NCBI RefSeq assembly: GCF_000145235.1
Contig: NC_014391.1
Span: forward strand, 6,744,501-6,808,500
Direction: 5' to 3'
Origin: Micromonospora aurantiaca ATCC 27029
GTDB taxonomy: Bacteria; Actinomycetota; Actinomycetes; Mycobacteriales; Micromonosporaceae
DNA: 64,000 nucleotides
The translations under genes and the position numbers were made by a program. Shown piece after piece: positions 1 through 7,961 of this stretch. Every line of letters begins with the position of its first letter. Position 1 is the stretch's first letter. The notes below the pieces were generated by a model. That model was given only the letters and a program-made list of their open reading frames with translations, did not search any database and had not been told where the DNA came from.

Positions 1-168
1 GTCGGCGCCGGCCTGGGCCAGCAGCCGCGGCGCGAGGCCGTCGGGTTGGTCGAGCAGGGCGAGCAGCAGGTGCTCGCCGTCGACCTCGACGTGGCCGAAG
101 CGCAGCGCCTTGGTCTGCGCGTCGTGCAGCGCTTCCTGGGACTTCTGGGTCAGACGGTTGGGGTCCAT
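1..168 (-). CDS. clpB: ClpB disaggregase, N-terminal fragment (runs off the left edge)
   Basis: The first 56 codons of a ClpB-type AAA+ disaggregase lie on the minus strand and continue past base 1. The protein begins MDPNRLTQKSQEALHDAQ and continues with RFGHVEVDGEHLLLALL, the classic Clp-N (substrate-binding) repeat start. ClpB works with DnaK, DnaJ and GrpE to extract and refold aggregated cytosolic proteins. All of those partners lie immediately upstream in the same orientation, and ClpB follows the CbpM-like gene by only 7 nt, so it is probably the last gene of the chaperone operon. The ATPase domains are outside the window, so completeness cannot be judged. Confidence 0.9.
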   Translation of the reverse strand, partial: MDPNRLTQKSQEALHDAQTKALRFGHVEVDGEHLLLALLDQPDGLAPRLLAQAGAD

Positions 169-175
169 GACGTTG

Positions 176-487
176 TCACCTCCGGTGGGCACCGTCGCGG
201 GTGCGAAGTTGGTGTTCGAGCTGGTCGATGCGGGTCAGTAGATCCAGGACCACGCCGAGGGCGGTGTAGTTGAGGCCGAGCCCGGCGCGTAGCCGCACGA
301 TCGCGGCGGCGCGGGGCAGCTGGCCGGCGGGCAGCCACACGTGCCCGGTGGGGTCGGTGGCGGCCTCGAGCAGGCCAAGGTTGATTAGGCGCACGACCAT
401 GTGGGTGTCCATACCTGCCGCGGCGGCGAACTGCGGTAACGGCCATGCGCCGTCGGCGCGCGAGACGTGGACGATGGCGTAGCTCAT
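176..487 (-). CDS. Chaperone modulator, CbpM/HspR-like (MerR-type fold)
   Basis: A 103-residue protein starting MSYAIVHVSR. The middle (GMDTHMVVRLINLGLLEA) looks like a MerR-type helix-turn-helix plus wing, and a C-terminal helix (VVLDLLTRIDQLEHQLR) could dimerise. CbpM proteins bind the J domain of CbpA and restrain it; HspR proteins of the same superfold repress heat-shock genes by binding HAIR operators in actinobacteria. Which role applies is not settled. Its ATG overlaps the dnaJ stop (ATGA at 484-487), so the two are translationally coupled. That, together with a zinc-finger-less DnaJ partner, favours CbpM. The clpB start follows directly. Confidence 0.75.
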   Translation of the reverse strand: MSYAIVHVSRADGAWPLPQFAAAAGMDTHMVVRLINLGLLEAATDPTGHVWLPAGQLPRAAAIVRLRAGLGLNYTALGVVLDLLTRIDQLEHQLRTRDGAHRR

Positions 488-1485
488 CAGGGCCTCCCGG
501 TGCGCGTGCCGCGCGGGTCGAAGCTGGACACCTCGGCCAGGCGCTGCCACAGGTCGCGTTCGGCGTCGGTGAGCCGGTCCGGGACCATGACTTTGACCTC
601 GGCGTACAGGTCACCGGCGCCGCCGCGCGGGTTGGGCATGCCGCGGCCACGGAGCCGCAGCCGACGGCCGGTGGACGACCCGGCGGGCACTTTGACGTCG
701 ACCCGCCCGCCCGGGGTGTCGACCGGCACGCTCGCACCGAGGGCCGCCTCCCACGGCGTCACCGGCAGGTCCACGGTGATGTCACGGCCGCTCACCCGGT
801 ACCGCGGATGCGGCGCCAGCCGCACCCGCAGGTACAGGTCGCCGCGCGGGCCGCCGCCGAGCCCGGCGGAGCCTTGCCCGGCCAGGCGGATGCGCTGCCC
901 GTCGCTGACCCCTGCCGGGATGTTGACCTCGTAGCTACGGGCGCCGCCCGGCGTGTGCAGGGTGATGGTGCGCCGGCCGCCTGTGAACGCATCTTCCACG
1001 GACAGCTCGATCTCGGCTTCGGTGTCCGCGCCCGGGGCGGACACCCGGCCGCCGAACCCGCCCCGGCCGCCGAACAGGCCACCGAGCAGATCGTCGATGT
1101 CGACGCCCCCCAGGTCGGCGTCGTCGAACCCTGCGCCGTCGGTGTTGACGTAGACCCGCCGGCCGCCGAAGCCCGGCCCGCCACCGGAACGGAAACCCGG
1201 ACCACCGCCGTTGAAGGGTCCTCTGCCGGGCATCGGGCCGTCGTAGTCCTCAGGCACCTGCCGCCAGTGCTCACCGAACTTGTCGTAGCGGGCACGTTTC
1301 TTTGGATCCGACAGGACCTCGTACGCCTCGTTGATCCGTTTGAAGGTGTCCTCAGCGCCGGGATCCTTGTTGATGTCGGGATGGTAGGTGCGGGCCAATT
1401 TGCGGTAGGCGCGCTGGATCTCGTCCTGGCTCGCACCTCGGTCGACGCCGAGGACCTGGTAGTAGTCGCCTGTCGTCGTGGCCAC
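487..1485 (-). CDS. cbpA: DnaJ-family co-chaperone, CbpA type (no zinc finger)
   Basis: A 332-residue J-domain protein. The J domain is at residues 1-70 with the HPD tripeptide in TYHPDINKD, which triggers DnaK ATP hydrolysis. A Gly/Phe-rich linker (about 85-145) precedes a C-terminal substrate-binding beta domain (VNIPAGVSDGQRIRLAGQG). There is no cysteine at all, so the CxxCxGxG zinc-finger region of classical DnaJ is absent; this makes it a class II/CbpA-type co-chaperone. It lies 12 nt after grpE and is coupled to the downstream CbpM-like modulator, a pairing known from CbpA/CbpM systems. It delivers unfolded clients to DnaK in the cytosol. Confidence 0.92.
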   Translation of the reverse strand: MATTTGDYYQVLGVDRGASQDEIQRAYRKLARTYHPDINKDPGAEDTFKRINEAYEVLSDPKKRARYDKFGEHWRQVPEDYDGPMPGRGPFNGGGPGFRSGGGPGFGGRRVYVNTDGAGFDDADLGGVDIDDLLGGLFGGRGGFGGRVSAPGADTEAEIELSVEDAFTGGRRTITLHTPGGARSYEVNIPAGVSDGQRIRLAGQGSAGLGGGPRGDLYLRVRLAPHPRYRVSGRDITVDLPVTPWEAALGASVPVDTPGGRVDVKVPAGSSTGRRLRLRGRGMPNPRGGAGDLYAEVKVMVPDRLTDAERDLWQRLAEVSSFDPRGTRTGRP

Positions 1486-1497
1486 CGTCGTGTGCTC

Positions 1498-2052
1498 CTA
1501 GTCGTTGTTGCGGGCCACCGCCACCACTGCGGGGCGCAGCAGCGTGCCGTTCGCGTCGGTGTAGCCGGGGCGCAGCACCGCTGCGACCGTGCCGGGCTCG
1601 ACGCCGCCTGCGGCGGGCACCGCCTGCGCGGCTTCGTGGCGGGCCGGATCGAAACGTTCTCCCACATCGCCGATGCGCTGGTAGCCGAGCCCGCTCAGCA
1701 CACCCAGAGCCTGGGCGTGCACGGCTGTCACTCCGGCCAGAATCGCTGCCGGGTCCGCTTCGGCGTGCTGCAGGGCCAGCTCCAAGTTGTCCAGGACCGG
1801 CAGGAACGCCGCCGCGGTCCGCGCCCGCTCCGCGCGGGCCTGCTCGGCCAGCTGCCGCTCGTACCGCTTGCGCTGGTTGTCGATCTCGGCGACGGCGCGT
1901 CGCCACCGGTCCTCCAGCTCCGCCGCCGACGGGCCGGACTCGGCGTCAGGCGGGGCCGGCGCCGCAGCGCCGGCCTGCCCTTCCTCCGTCGTGGCCGGCC
2001 CCTCGGCGGGGCTGGTGTCGTGCTGCGGTGTGGTGTCCGAAGGGGTGCTCAT
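1498..2052 (-). CDS. grpE: GrpE nucleotide exchange factor
   Basis: A 184-residue protein with a disordered acidic/Pro-Ala N-terminus (1-45), a long charged helix for dimerisation (AELEDRWRRAVAEIDNQRKR) and the C-terminal beta domain (RFDPARHEAAQAVPA, the conserved GrpE signature region, then LRPGYTDANGTLLRPAVV). It exchanges ADP for ATP on DnaK and in many bacteria acts as a thermosensor. It sits 25 nt after dnaK and 12 nt before the J protein, the usual dnaK-grpE-dnaJ order. Length is normal for actinobacterial GrpE. Confidence 0.95.
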   Translation of the reverse strand: MSTPSDTTPQHDTSPAEGPATTEEGQAGAAAPAPPDAESGPSAAELEDRWRRAVAEIDNQRKRYERQLAEQARAERARTAAAFLPVLDNLELALQHAEADPAAILAGVTAVHAQALGVLSGLGYQRIGDVGERFDPARHEAAQAVPAAGGVEPGTVAAVLRPGYTDANGTLLRPAVVAVARNND

Positions 2053-2077
2053 CGTTGCCTCACCTCATCGGCAGATG

Positions 2078-3985
2078 TCAGTTGGTCGGGGTGTAGTCGG
2101 CGTCGATCACGTCGTCACCGCCAGGGGCGGCACCACCGCCGCTGCCAGCAGTGCCGCCGGTCGGGCCGTACCCGCCGGCCGGGGCGCCACCGCTGCCGGT
2201 GGCGGCGAGGCCGTGCAGCATCTGCTGCAGGTCAGCCGTCAGGCTGCGGACCCGCTCCAGCGGCGCCTCGTCCTTGATCGCCTGCCGGGCGTCGGCGACG
2301 AGCATCTCGGCGCGGGCCTTGTCGTGCACGGCGACGGAGTCGCCGAGCTCAGTCAGGCGCCGTTCCACCTGGTAGGCGGCCGAGTCGAGGGTGTTGCGCG
2401 CGTCGACGGCCTCACGCAGCCGGGCGTCCTCCGCCCGATGGCGTTCGGCGTCAGCCACCATCCGCTGCACCTCGGACTCATCCAGCGTGCCGCTGCCGGA
2501 AATGGTGATCTTCTGCTCCGCGCCAGAAGCCTGGTCCTTGGCCGAGACGTTGAGGATGCCGTTGGCGTCGATGTCGAAGGTGACCTCGATCTGCGGCACA
2601 CCGCGCGGCGCCGGCGGGATGTTCTCCAGCCGCAGCCGGCCCAGCACCCGGTTGTCGGCCGCCTTCTCCCGCTCACCCTGCAGCACCACCACGTCGACGG
2701 CCGGCTGGTTGTCCTCGGCGGTGGTGAAGGTTTCGCTGCGCCGGGTCGGGACGGTGGTGTTGCGCTCGATGAGCTTCGTCATCAGCCCGCCCAGGGTCTC
2801 CACGCCCAGCGACAGCGGGGTCACATCCAGCAGCAGGACGTCCTTGACGTCGCCCTGCAGGACGGCGGCCTGCACCGCGGCGCCGAGCGCGACGACCTCG
2901 TCGGGGTTGACCGACATGTTCGGCTCCTTGCCGCCGGTCAGCCGCTTGACCAGCTGCTGCACCGCCGGGATCCGCGTGGACCCGCCGACCAGGATCACCT
3001 CGTCCAGGTCGTTCTCGCTGACCTGCGCGTCGGCCAGAGCCTGCCGCACTGGACCCAGGCAGCGTTCCACCAGGTCGGCGGTCAGCTGCTCGAACATCGC
3101 CCGGGTCACCGTGGTCACCAGGTGCTTCGGTCCGGACGCGTCGGCGGTGATGAACGGCAGGTTGATGCTGGTCTGCGCCACCGACGACAGCTCCACCTTG
3201 GCCTTCTCGGCCGCCTCGTAGAGCCGCTGCAACGCCTGCGCGTCGCGGCGCAGGTCGATGCCGTTGTCGCGCTGGAACCCCTCGGCCAAATGGTCGACCA
3301 GGCGGCGGTCGAAGTCATCACCACCCAGGTGCGTGTCGCCGGCGGTGGAGCGCACCTCGACCACGCCGTCGCCGACGTCGAGGATGCTGACGTCGAACGT
3401 GCCACCGCCGAGGTCGAACACCAGCACCGTCTCGTGGCCCTTCTTGTCCAGCCCGTACGCCAAAGCGGCCGCGGTCGGCTCGTTGATGATCCGCAGCACG
3501 TTGAGCCCGGCGATCCGCCCCGCGGCCTTGGTGGCCTGCCGCTGCGCGTCGTTGAAGTACGCCGGCACGGTGATCACCGCGTCCGTGACCTTCTCCCCGA
3601 GGTGCTTGGCCGCGTCGTCGGCCAGCTTGCGCAACACCTGCGCGCTGATCTCCTCCGGCGCGTACTGCTTACCCCGCACACTGAACCGCACCGCGCCCTC
3701 GGGGCCGGACGTGACCTCGTAGGACACCTGGTCGGCCTCAGTCTTCACTTCGTCGAAGCGGCGGCCGATGAACCGCTTCGCCGACGAGATCGTGCCCTTC
3801 GGGTTCAGCACCGCCTGCCGTCGGGCCAGCTGACCGACCAGCCGCTCACCATTGTCGGTGAACGCCACCACTGACGGCGTCGTGCGACTTCCTTCCGCGT
3901 TGGCGATCACCTGGGGCTGGCCGCCCTCGTAGACGGCGACCACCGAGTTCGTGGTGCCCAAGTCGATACCTACGGCGCGTCCCAT
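2078..3985 (-). CDS. dnaK: DnaK (Hsp70) chaperone
   Basis: A 635-residue Hsp70. Seen: the N-terminal phosphate-1 loop GIDLGTTNS, VPAYFNDAQRQATKAAG, NEPTAAALAYG, the phosphate-2 motif DLGGGTFDVSIL, the adenosine motif GGSTRIPAVQQL, and the substrate-domain entry DVTPLSLGVETLGG. The C-terminus ends in the acidic DDVIDADYTPTN tail with a Gly-rich linker before it. The ATG at 3985 is preferred because an AGGAGG ribosome site lies 7 nt upstream; a TTG two codons earlier is less likely. It folds clients with GrpE, the CbpA-type J protein and ClpB encoded directly downstream. The operon lies in an accessory stress cluster, so this may be a second dnaK copy; that is inference. Confidence 0.97.
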   Translation of the reverse strand: MGRAVGIDLGTTNSVVAVYEGGQPQVIANAEGSRTTPSVVAFTDNGERLVGQLARRQAVLNPKGTISSAKRFIGRRFDEVKTEADQVSYEVTSGPEGAVRFSVRGKQYAPEEISAQVLRKLADDAAKHLGEKVTDAVITVPAYFNDAQRQATKAAGRIAGLNVLRIINEPTAAALAYGLDKKGHETVLVFDLGGGTFDVSILDVGDGVVEVRSTAGDTHLGGDDFDRRLVDHLAEGFQRDNGIDLRRDAQALQRLYEAAEKAKVELSSVAQTSINLPFITADASGPKHLVTTVTRAMFEQLTADLVERCLGPVRQALADAQVSENDLDEVILVGGSTRIPAVQQLVKRLTGGKEPNMSVNPDEVVALGAAVQAAVLQGDVKDVLLLDVTPLSLGVETLGGLMTKLIERNTTVPTRRSETFTTAEDNQPAVDVVVLQGEREKAADNRVLGRLRLENIPPAPRGVPQIEVTFDIDANGILNVSAKDQASGAEQKITISGSGTLDESEVQRMVADAERHRAEDARLREAVDARNTLDSAAYQVERRLTELGDSVAVHDKARAEMLVADARQAIKDEAPLERVRSLTADLQQMLHGLAATGSGGAPAGGYGPTGGTAGSGGGAAPGGDDVIDADYTPTN

Positions 3986-4173
3986 GATCAATCCTCCTCA
4001 CAACCCCGGCCCTTTCGGTAAGGGCGCGGCTAGCCGCTGCGCTGCGAGTCGAACGTCGCAGCGACCGATCCTTGGCAAATTCCTGTCCATGTCGTCGTCG
4101 GGCGTGCCGACGACCCATATGCGTTCAGCCCCGCCTGCGGCGCACACGTCCCCTGGAGTCAGGACGCGAGCGC

Positions 4174-4584
4174 CTACTCTACCCAGCGGCGCAACGCCGG
4201 GGCGGGCGCGGCGCCGGACTGGCGGGCCTTGACCTGTCCACCGGCGACCACCATCAGCGTCGGCACGGCCTGCACGGCGAAGCGCTGCGACAGCCGCGGC
4301 GCCGTGTCCACGTTGACCTTGACCAGCTTGACCCGCCCGGCCAGGTCACGGGCCACCTGCTCCAGCGCAGGCCCGACCATCCGGCACGGCCCGCACCACG
4401 GCGCCCACAGATCCACGATCACCGGCAACGGTGACCGTTCCACCACCTCGGTGAAGGTGTCGTCGCCCGCGTCGGCGATCCACGGCAGCGCCGCGCGGCA
4501 CCGGCCGCACACCGGCGTGCCCGACGCCGCCGGCTGTACCCGATTGCGCTGGCCACAATTGGGGCAGGCCGCGACGTCAGCCAT
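4174..4584 (-). CDS. trxC: Thioredoxin with N-terminal zinc ribbon (TrxC-like)
   Basis: A 136-residue protein. Residues 7-29 carry two CxxC pairs (CPNC and CGRC) that form a zinc ribbon as in thioredoxin-2. The thioredoxin fold follows, with the redox centre WCGPC at 63-67 and the cis-proline loop AVPTLMVV. It reduces protein disulfides in the cytosol; zinc-ribbon thioredoxins are linked to oxidative and hypochlorite stress. It lies between hsp20 (71 nt upstream) and dnaK in the same orientation. A thioredoxin inside a chaperone cluster is also seen in proteobacterial heat-resistance islands. Confidence 0.9.
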   Translation of the reverse strand: MADVAACPNCGQRNRVQPAASGTPVCGRCRAALPWIADAGDDTFTEVVERSPLPVIVDLWAPWCGPCRMVGPALEQVARDLAGRVKLVKVNVDTAPRLSQRFAVQAVPTLMVVAGGQVKARQSGAAPAPALRRWVE

Positions 4585-4655
4585 CCGCTCTCGTCCTTTC
4601 GCGCTGCGCCACCCGGTGCAACCGCGGCTGCGGCGGCACCGGGACGGCGATGTCC

Positions 4656-5126
4656 TTACCGGCTGGTGATCTCGATGCGGCGCGGCTTGGCCGCCTCACT
4701 CTTGGGCACCCGAACGGTCAGCACCCCGTCGGACACCTCGGCGGTGATCGCGTCGGCGTCCACGTCCGCCGGCATGCTCAGCCGGTACTCGAACCGGCCG
4801 ATCCGGCGGGTGCGGCTGCGCAGCAGCCCGGTGCGCTCCTTCCGCTTGATCTCGCCGGTGATGGCCAGGTCGTGACCGGTGGCCTCGACGCTGATGTCGT
4901 CACGCTTCACACCCGGCACGTCCACCTCGACCAGGTACGCGTCGTCGGTCTCGGTGACATCGGCCAGCGGCGTCCACCCGCCGGCGCCCTCACCGGCGGC
5001 CACCGAGGACAACACCCCGGTCATCAACTGGTCCACCCGCGCACGCAGCTCGTCCAACTCCCGCCACGGATCCCACCGGCCCACCGCGCTCGACGAGCGA
5101 GAAACCGGAACCATCGACGTCGCCAT
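4656..5126 (-). CDS. hsp20: Small heat-shock protein, Hsp20/alpha-crystallin family (copy 1)
   Basis: A 156-residue holdase. A short N-terminal arm (WDPWRELDELRARVDQLM) precedes the alpha-crystallin domain: DDAYLVEVDVPGVKRDDISV, then GRFEYRLSMPADVDADAITA, then DGVLTVRVPKSEAAKPRRIEI. The conserved A-x-x-x-[DN]-G-V-L-T-[IV]-x-[IV]-P signature is present. It binds unfolding proteins without ATP and hands them to DnaK/ClpB. A GGAGGTG ribosome site lies just before the ATG at 5126. A HAIR-like inverted repeat lies about 100 nt upstream, so HspR-type repression is plausible. It differs clearly in sequence from the second Hsp20 at 7.4-7.8 kb. Confidence 0.93.
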   Translation of the reverse strand: MATSMVPVSRSSSAVGRWDPWRELDELRARVDQLMTGVLSSVAAGEGAGGWTPLADVTETDDAYLVEVDVPGVKRDDISVEATGHDLAITGEIKRKERTGLLRSRTRRIGRFEYRLSMPADVDADAITAEVSDGVLTVRVPKSEAAKPRRIEITSR

Positions 5127-5146
5127 GACTCAAGCACCTCCAAAGA

Positions 5147-5659
5147 TCAAGATCTCACCAGGTCTTCGGCGCTCGGCCGGTGACCCGCACACCTGAAAAG
5201 ACGCCTGTGCCGCCGCCCACATTCCCAAGTTGAGCGACATCGACTCAACCTTTTTTCGGGATGCTCAACGAGCGTCGCGCCGGCCGGCGCCCGGAGGAGC
5301 CCGGCCGGCTGCTCGGTCTCGCCGCACAGCCACGCACACACCGCAGCGTGGCCTTCCCGCGCGTCGGCCTCGCAGCGCCAACCCCAGCCAAGCAACGCGT
5401 GACCATCGGAGGTCACGGTGCGGGAGATGAGTTCGTCGGGGCCGGCTACGCCGAGCCAGAAGGTGTGCACCTGCACCGGCCCGCCCTGCGAGACGGCATG
5501 GTCGAGCGCGACCAGGGTGTAGTCGGGACGCTCGGACAGCCGCTGCCACACCGCCGTGGACACCACCCGGCCGCGGCGGTCGACGAACCCAGGCCGGCCG
5601 TCAGCGTGCCCCTGCCTGGCCTCACCGTTGCGGACCGCGTCGAACATGCTGACAGTCAT
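5147..5659 (-). CDS. Hypothetical protein upstream of hsp20
   Basis: A predicted 170-residue protein starting MTVSMFDAVRNG, or at a second Met four codons later. I do not recognise a family. Its first 130 residues look like a folded domain (STAVWQRLSERPDYTLVALD, PVQVHTFWLGVAGPDE, WGWRCEADAREGHAAVC), with a Cys/Arg-rich tail (RCRSTWECGRRHRRLFRC) that may not be functional. It ends 20 nt before the hsp20 start on the same strand. The HAIR-like repeat that probably serves hsp20 lies inside its 3' end, so the tail may be spurious coding. Composition fits the host. Reality is likely but not certain. Confidence 0.5.
   Translation of the reverse strand: MTVSMFDAVRNGEARQGHADGRPGFVDRRGRVVSTAVWQRLSERPDYTLVALDHAVSQGGPVQVHTFWLGVAGPDELISRTVTSDGHALLGWGWRCEADAREGHAAVCAWLCGETEQPAGLLRAPAGATLVEHPEKRLSRCRSTWECGRRHRRLFRCAGHRPSAEDLVRS
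5229..5249. promoter_or_regulatory. HAIR-like inverted repeat (candidate HspR operator)
   Basis: GTTGAG-N9-CTCAAC, perfect 6-bp arms. The published HspR operator (HAIR) is CTTGAGT-N7-ACTCAAG; the inner TTGAG-N9-CTCAA matches it in sequence and spacing. It lies about 100 nt upstream of the hsp20 start, inside the 3' end of the preceding gene, as expected for stress control of the hsp20-trx-dnaK operon. Function is inferred; only the repeat itself is seen. Confidence 0.5.
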
Positions 5660-5761
5660 GAGCAAGACCCCCGCCTCGTCGTCACACGATGCGGCTGCCT
5701 ACCCGCGCTCGGGTAGGCTAACCAAGCTTTCGCGCCCAGTGCGCCGCCCTGCGGACGGCGG

Positions 5762-6601
5762 TCAGCGTTGCGGGATGATCCACTGTTCGCCGGGTGCCGG
5801 GTAGCAGACCTTGGCGCCGGAGGCGAACCCGTCGCCGAAGGCCCGGGTCCGTTCGAATCCGGTGCCGTGCGCGGCCGGGTCCGTCCACGGCGTGCCGGGG
5901 ATGTCGCGGGCGATGAACACCGCCAGGGTCGCCTCGTCCAGGTCACCGGCGTTGATCAGATCCCGTTCCGCCACCCAGGCCGCCCAGGCCCCGGCGAAGC
6001 AGTCGGCCTGCAGCTCCCGCAGCACCCCGAGCTGTTCCTGCTTCGGCAGGCGGGCCTGCATGGCGTGCCCGAACTCGTGAGCCAGCACGAACGCGGCGGC
6101 GAAGTCCCCACCACCGACGTAGTACGGGATCATCAGCCCGGACTCGTCCCAGGCGATGAAGTCCCCCACGGGGCAGTAGAACGCGTTGTTCGCCGGCGCG
6201 GGCTCCGGCCCGCACGCCGGGCCCCCGCCCTGGTCCGAGCGGTAATAGGTATAGCCCTTGGGGCTGCTGTAGGCGGCGCCGAGCGTCGGCAGCGTCTGGG
6301 ACCAGTACTGCTCCAGCAACCCGAGCACCGCCGAGATGGTCCGCTCATAGGCGGCGTAGTCGAACGAGGTGCGCGCGTCGGTGCCGATCGACGGTTGCGG
6401 GTCAGCCGGCCGCGGAGCGTCGCCGGAGGTGTCGTCGCGGCGGTCTTTGGCCTGCTCGATCGCCTCCCGAACGATGTCGGTGATACTGCGCTGCCCGCCA
6501 CCGTCGCCGCCCGAGCAGCCCGCCACCGCCAGTACGAGCAGCAGAACCGTACCCATGATCGCCCGCAGGCCCGCCCGTCGCTGCCGATGTCCGCCCTCCA
6601 C
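5762..6601 (-). CDS. Neutral zinc metallopeptidase lipoprotein (YpfJ-like)
   Basis: A 279-residue predicted exported protein. The N-terminus has a charged start, a hydrophobic stretch (IMGTVLLLVLAVAGC) and a lipobox-like VAGC, so it is probably anchored outside the membrane. The catalytic motif HEFGHAMQ lies near residue 175, with a downstream ELQADCFAGAWA segment supplying the third ligand, as in the neutral zinc metallopeptidases of the COG2321/YpfJ type. Substrates are unknown. It is on the same strand as, but about 100 nt upstream of, the small protein preceding hsp20, and may act in envelope quality control within this stress cluster. Confidence 0.85.
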   Translation of the reverse strand: MEGGHRQRRAGLRAIMGTVLLLVLAVAGCSGGDGGGQRSITDIVREAIEQAKDRRDDTSGDAPRPADPQPSIGTDARTSFDYAAYERTISAVLGLLEQYWSQTLPTLGAAYSSPKGYTYYRSDQGGGPACGPEPAPANNAFYCPVGDFIAWDESGLMIPYYVGGGDFAAAFVLAHEFGHAMQARLPKQEQLGVLRELQADCFAGAWAAWVAERDLINAGDLDEATLAVFIARDIPGTPWTDPAAHGTGFERTRAFGDGFASGAKVCYPAPGEQWIIPQR

Positions 6602-6768
6602 GACTGCCGCACTACCCCACCGGCGTGCGCTCTACACTCCGCCACCGCGCTCCTGATGATCAGGCCGGGCCGTTCACGCGGGCCGTGATGCCCGCATCCG
6701 GACGATTACAACCCAGCCGGAACGGGAACACGGTCGCGGCCAGACATCGATGTGAAGGAGCCACCGTC

Positions 6769-7314
6769 ATGGTGCAGCCGCACTACGACCGCCCACCCGT
6801 CACCACCCCACCCACGCCGGCCGGATTCACCGGCGGGCAGGTCGTCGTCGCCTCCTACGCCAGCTACGCCGAGGCCGAACGCGCCGTGGACTACCTCTCC
6901 GACCAGAAATTCCCGGTCGGGCGCACCGCCATCGTCGGCCGTGGCCTGTCCAGCTTCGAACAGGTCACCGGCCGGCTGACCATCTGGCGCTCCGCCGCCC
7001 AAGGCGCCGTCTCCGGCGCCATCCTCGGCGCGCTGTTCGGGTGGCTGTTCGGCCTCTTCGACTGGGTCAACCCGCTGATCTCCAGCCTGCTACTCGCCCT
7101 TTACGGCGCCATCTTCGGCGCCGTCGTCGGTGCGCTGCTCGGCATGCTCGGACACGCCCTGACCGGCGGCCGCCGCGACTTCAGCTCCATCGCCGGCATG
7201 CGCGCCGACAGCTACGACGTGCTCGTCGACGCCGAGGTCGCCGCCCAAGCCGTCCAGCTGCTCGACACGCCGACCGCGCCCGGCCGAGGCCGCGCCGGCG
7301 GCCAACTGCAGTAG
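6769..7314 (+). CDS. General stress membrane protein (YflT/17M-like domain)
   Basis: A 181-residue protein. After a Pro-rich start, residues 20-60 contain the general-stress-protein 17M-type domain (VVVASYASYAEAERAVDYLS). Two Gly/Ala-rich membrane segments follow (GAVSGAILGALFGWLFGLF and LLALYGAIFGAVVGALLGML), then a C-terminal strand (DSYDVLVDAEVAAQAVQLL). The ATG at 6769 is chosen because GAAGGAG ends 8 nt before it. It is probably a membrane protein induced by stress; molecular role unknown. It is alone on the plus strand and converges with the second hsp20 across a strong terminator. Confidence 0.8.
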   Translation: MVQPHYDRPPVTTPPTPAGFTGGQVVVASYASYAEAERAVDYLSDQKFPVGRTAIVGRGLSSFEQVTGRLTIWRSAAQGAVSGAILGALFGWLFGLFDWVNPLISSLLLALYGAIFGAVVGALLGMLGHALTGGRRDFSSIAGMRADSYDVLVDAEVAAQAVQLLDTPTAPGRGRAGGQLQ

Positions 7315-7347
7315 ACGCTCAAGGCTGCGGTAGACCCTCAAGAGAAG

Positions 7348-7387
7348 CGGTGCCGGACCGCGAAGTTCCGCGGTGCGGCACCGTTTT
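7348..7387 (+). terminator. Strong intrinsic terminator between convergent genes
   Basis: Stem CGGTGCCGGACCGCG (7348-7362) pairs with CGCGGTGCGGCACCG (7369-7383) with a single mismatch and a 6-nt loop, followed by TTTT. It ends the stress-protein transcript on the plus strand and lies just past the stop of the convergent hsp20, so it may serve both. A short direct repeat (GTAGAC-N-CTCAAG type) sits between the stop codon and the stem. Confidence 0.85.
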
Positions 7388-7393
7388 GCCTGA

Positions 7394-7834
7394 TCAGCTT
7401 TCCTTGACCTCGCCGGTGATCTCCTTGCCCCCGGCGCCGCTGCTGCCGACGGAGATCCTGCGCGGCTTGGCCTGCTCCGCGACCGGGATCCGCAACGTCA
7501 GCACACCGGCGTCGTAGTTCGCGGTCAGCGTGCCGGCGTCCAGGGTGTCGCCGAGGAACAGCTGCCGGGTGAACACCCCAACCGGGCGCTCACTAATGGC
7601 AAGCTCGGCGCCCTCGCCGGCCGAGCGCCGCTTCTCCGCCCGCACGCTGAGCACGTTGCGTTCCACCGTCAGGTCGATACCGTCGGGGTCCACGCCCGGC
7701 AGGTCGAACTGGACCACGAACTCCTGGCCCTCACGCCACGCGTCCATCGGCATCATCGCCGGCCGCGCCGCCGTGCCCGCCACCTGCTGCATCAGACGGT
7801 CGAGTTGCTGGAACGGATCGGTACGCATCAACAT
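7394..7834 (-). CDS. hsp20: Small heat-shock protein, Hsp20 family (copy 2)
   Basis: A 146-residue alpha-crystallin protein of the MLMRTDPFQQLDRL class common in actinobacteria. The domain contains EGQEFVVQFDLPGVDPDGIDL, FTRQLFLGDTLDAGTLTANY and DAGVLTLRIPVAEQAKPRRI. The start at 7834 is chosen because GGAGG lies 8 nt before it; an upstream ATG two codons earlier is too close to that site. It acts as an ATP-independent holdase. It belongs to a different Hsp20 subgroup from copy 1, so the cluster holds two non-redundant holdases rather than a recent duplication. Confidence 0.93.
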   Translation of the reverse strand: MLMRTDPFQQLDRLMQQVAGTAARPAMMPMDAWREGQEFVVQFDLPGVDPDGIDLTVERNVLSVRAEKRRSAGEGAELAISERPVGVFTRQLFLGDTLDAGTLTANYDAGVLTLRIPVAEQAKPRRISVGSSGAGGKEITGEVKES

Positions 7835-7961
7835 CGCCATGACCTCCACACTCGCTGTCGGTACCAGCCCGCGTACCCGCCTCATCGGCGGCCATGCGCA
7901 CAATTGCGACCGATCCCAGCCGCGAACACCGACCGGGTCGAGACACCGCGCCAACTCGGGA

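Noticed and set aside
445..2277. A 610-codon plus-strand open frame opposite cbpA and grpE
   Set aside because: Shadow frame over two conserved minus-strand genes; low-complexity Arg/Ala/Val composition.
1787..3874. A 695-codon plus-strand open frame opposite dnaK
   Set aside because: It is the antisense shadow of a conserved gene in high-GC DNA; its product has no family and no ribosome site.
3986..4173. Search for a HAIR or CIRCE operator directly before dnaK
   Set aside because: No CTTGAGT-N7-ACTCAAG or TTAGCACTC-N9-GAGTGCTAA element is present in this 188-bp gap.
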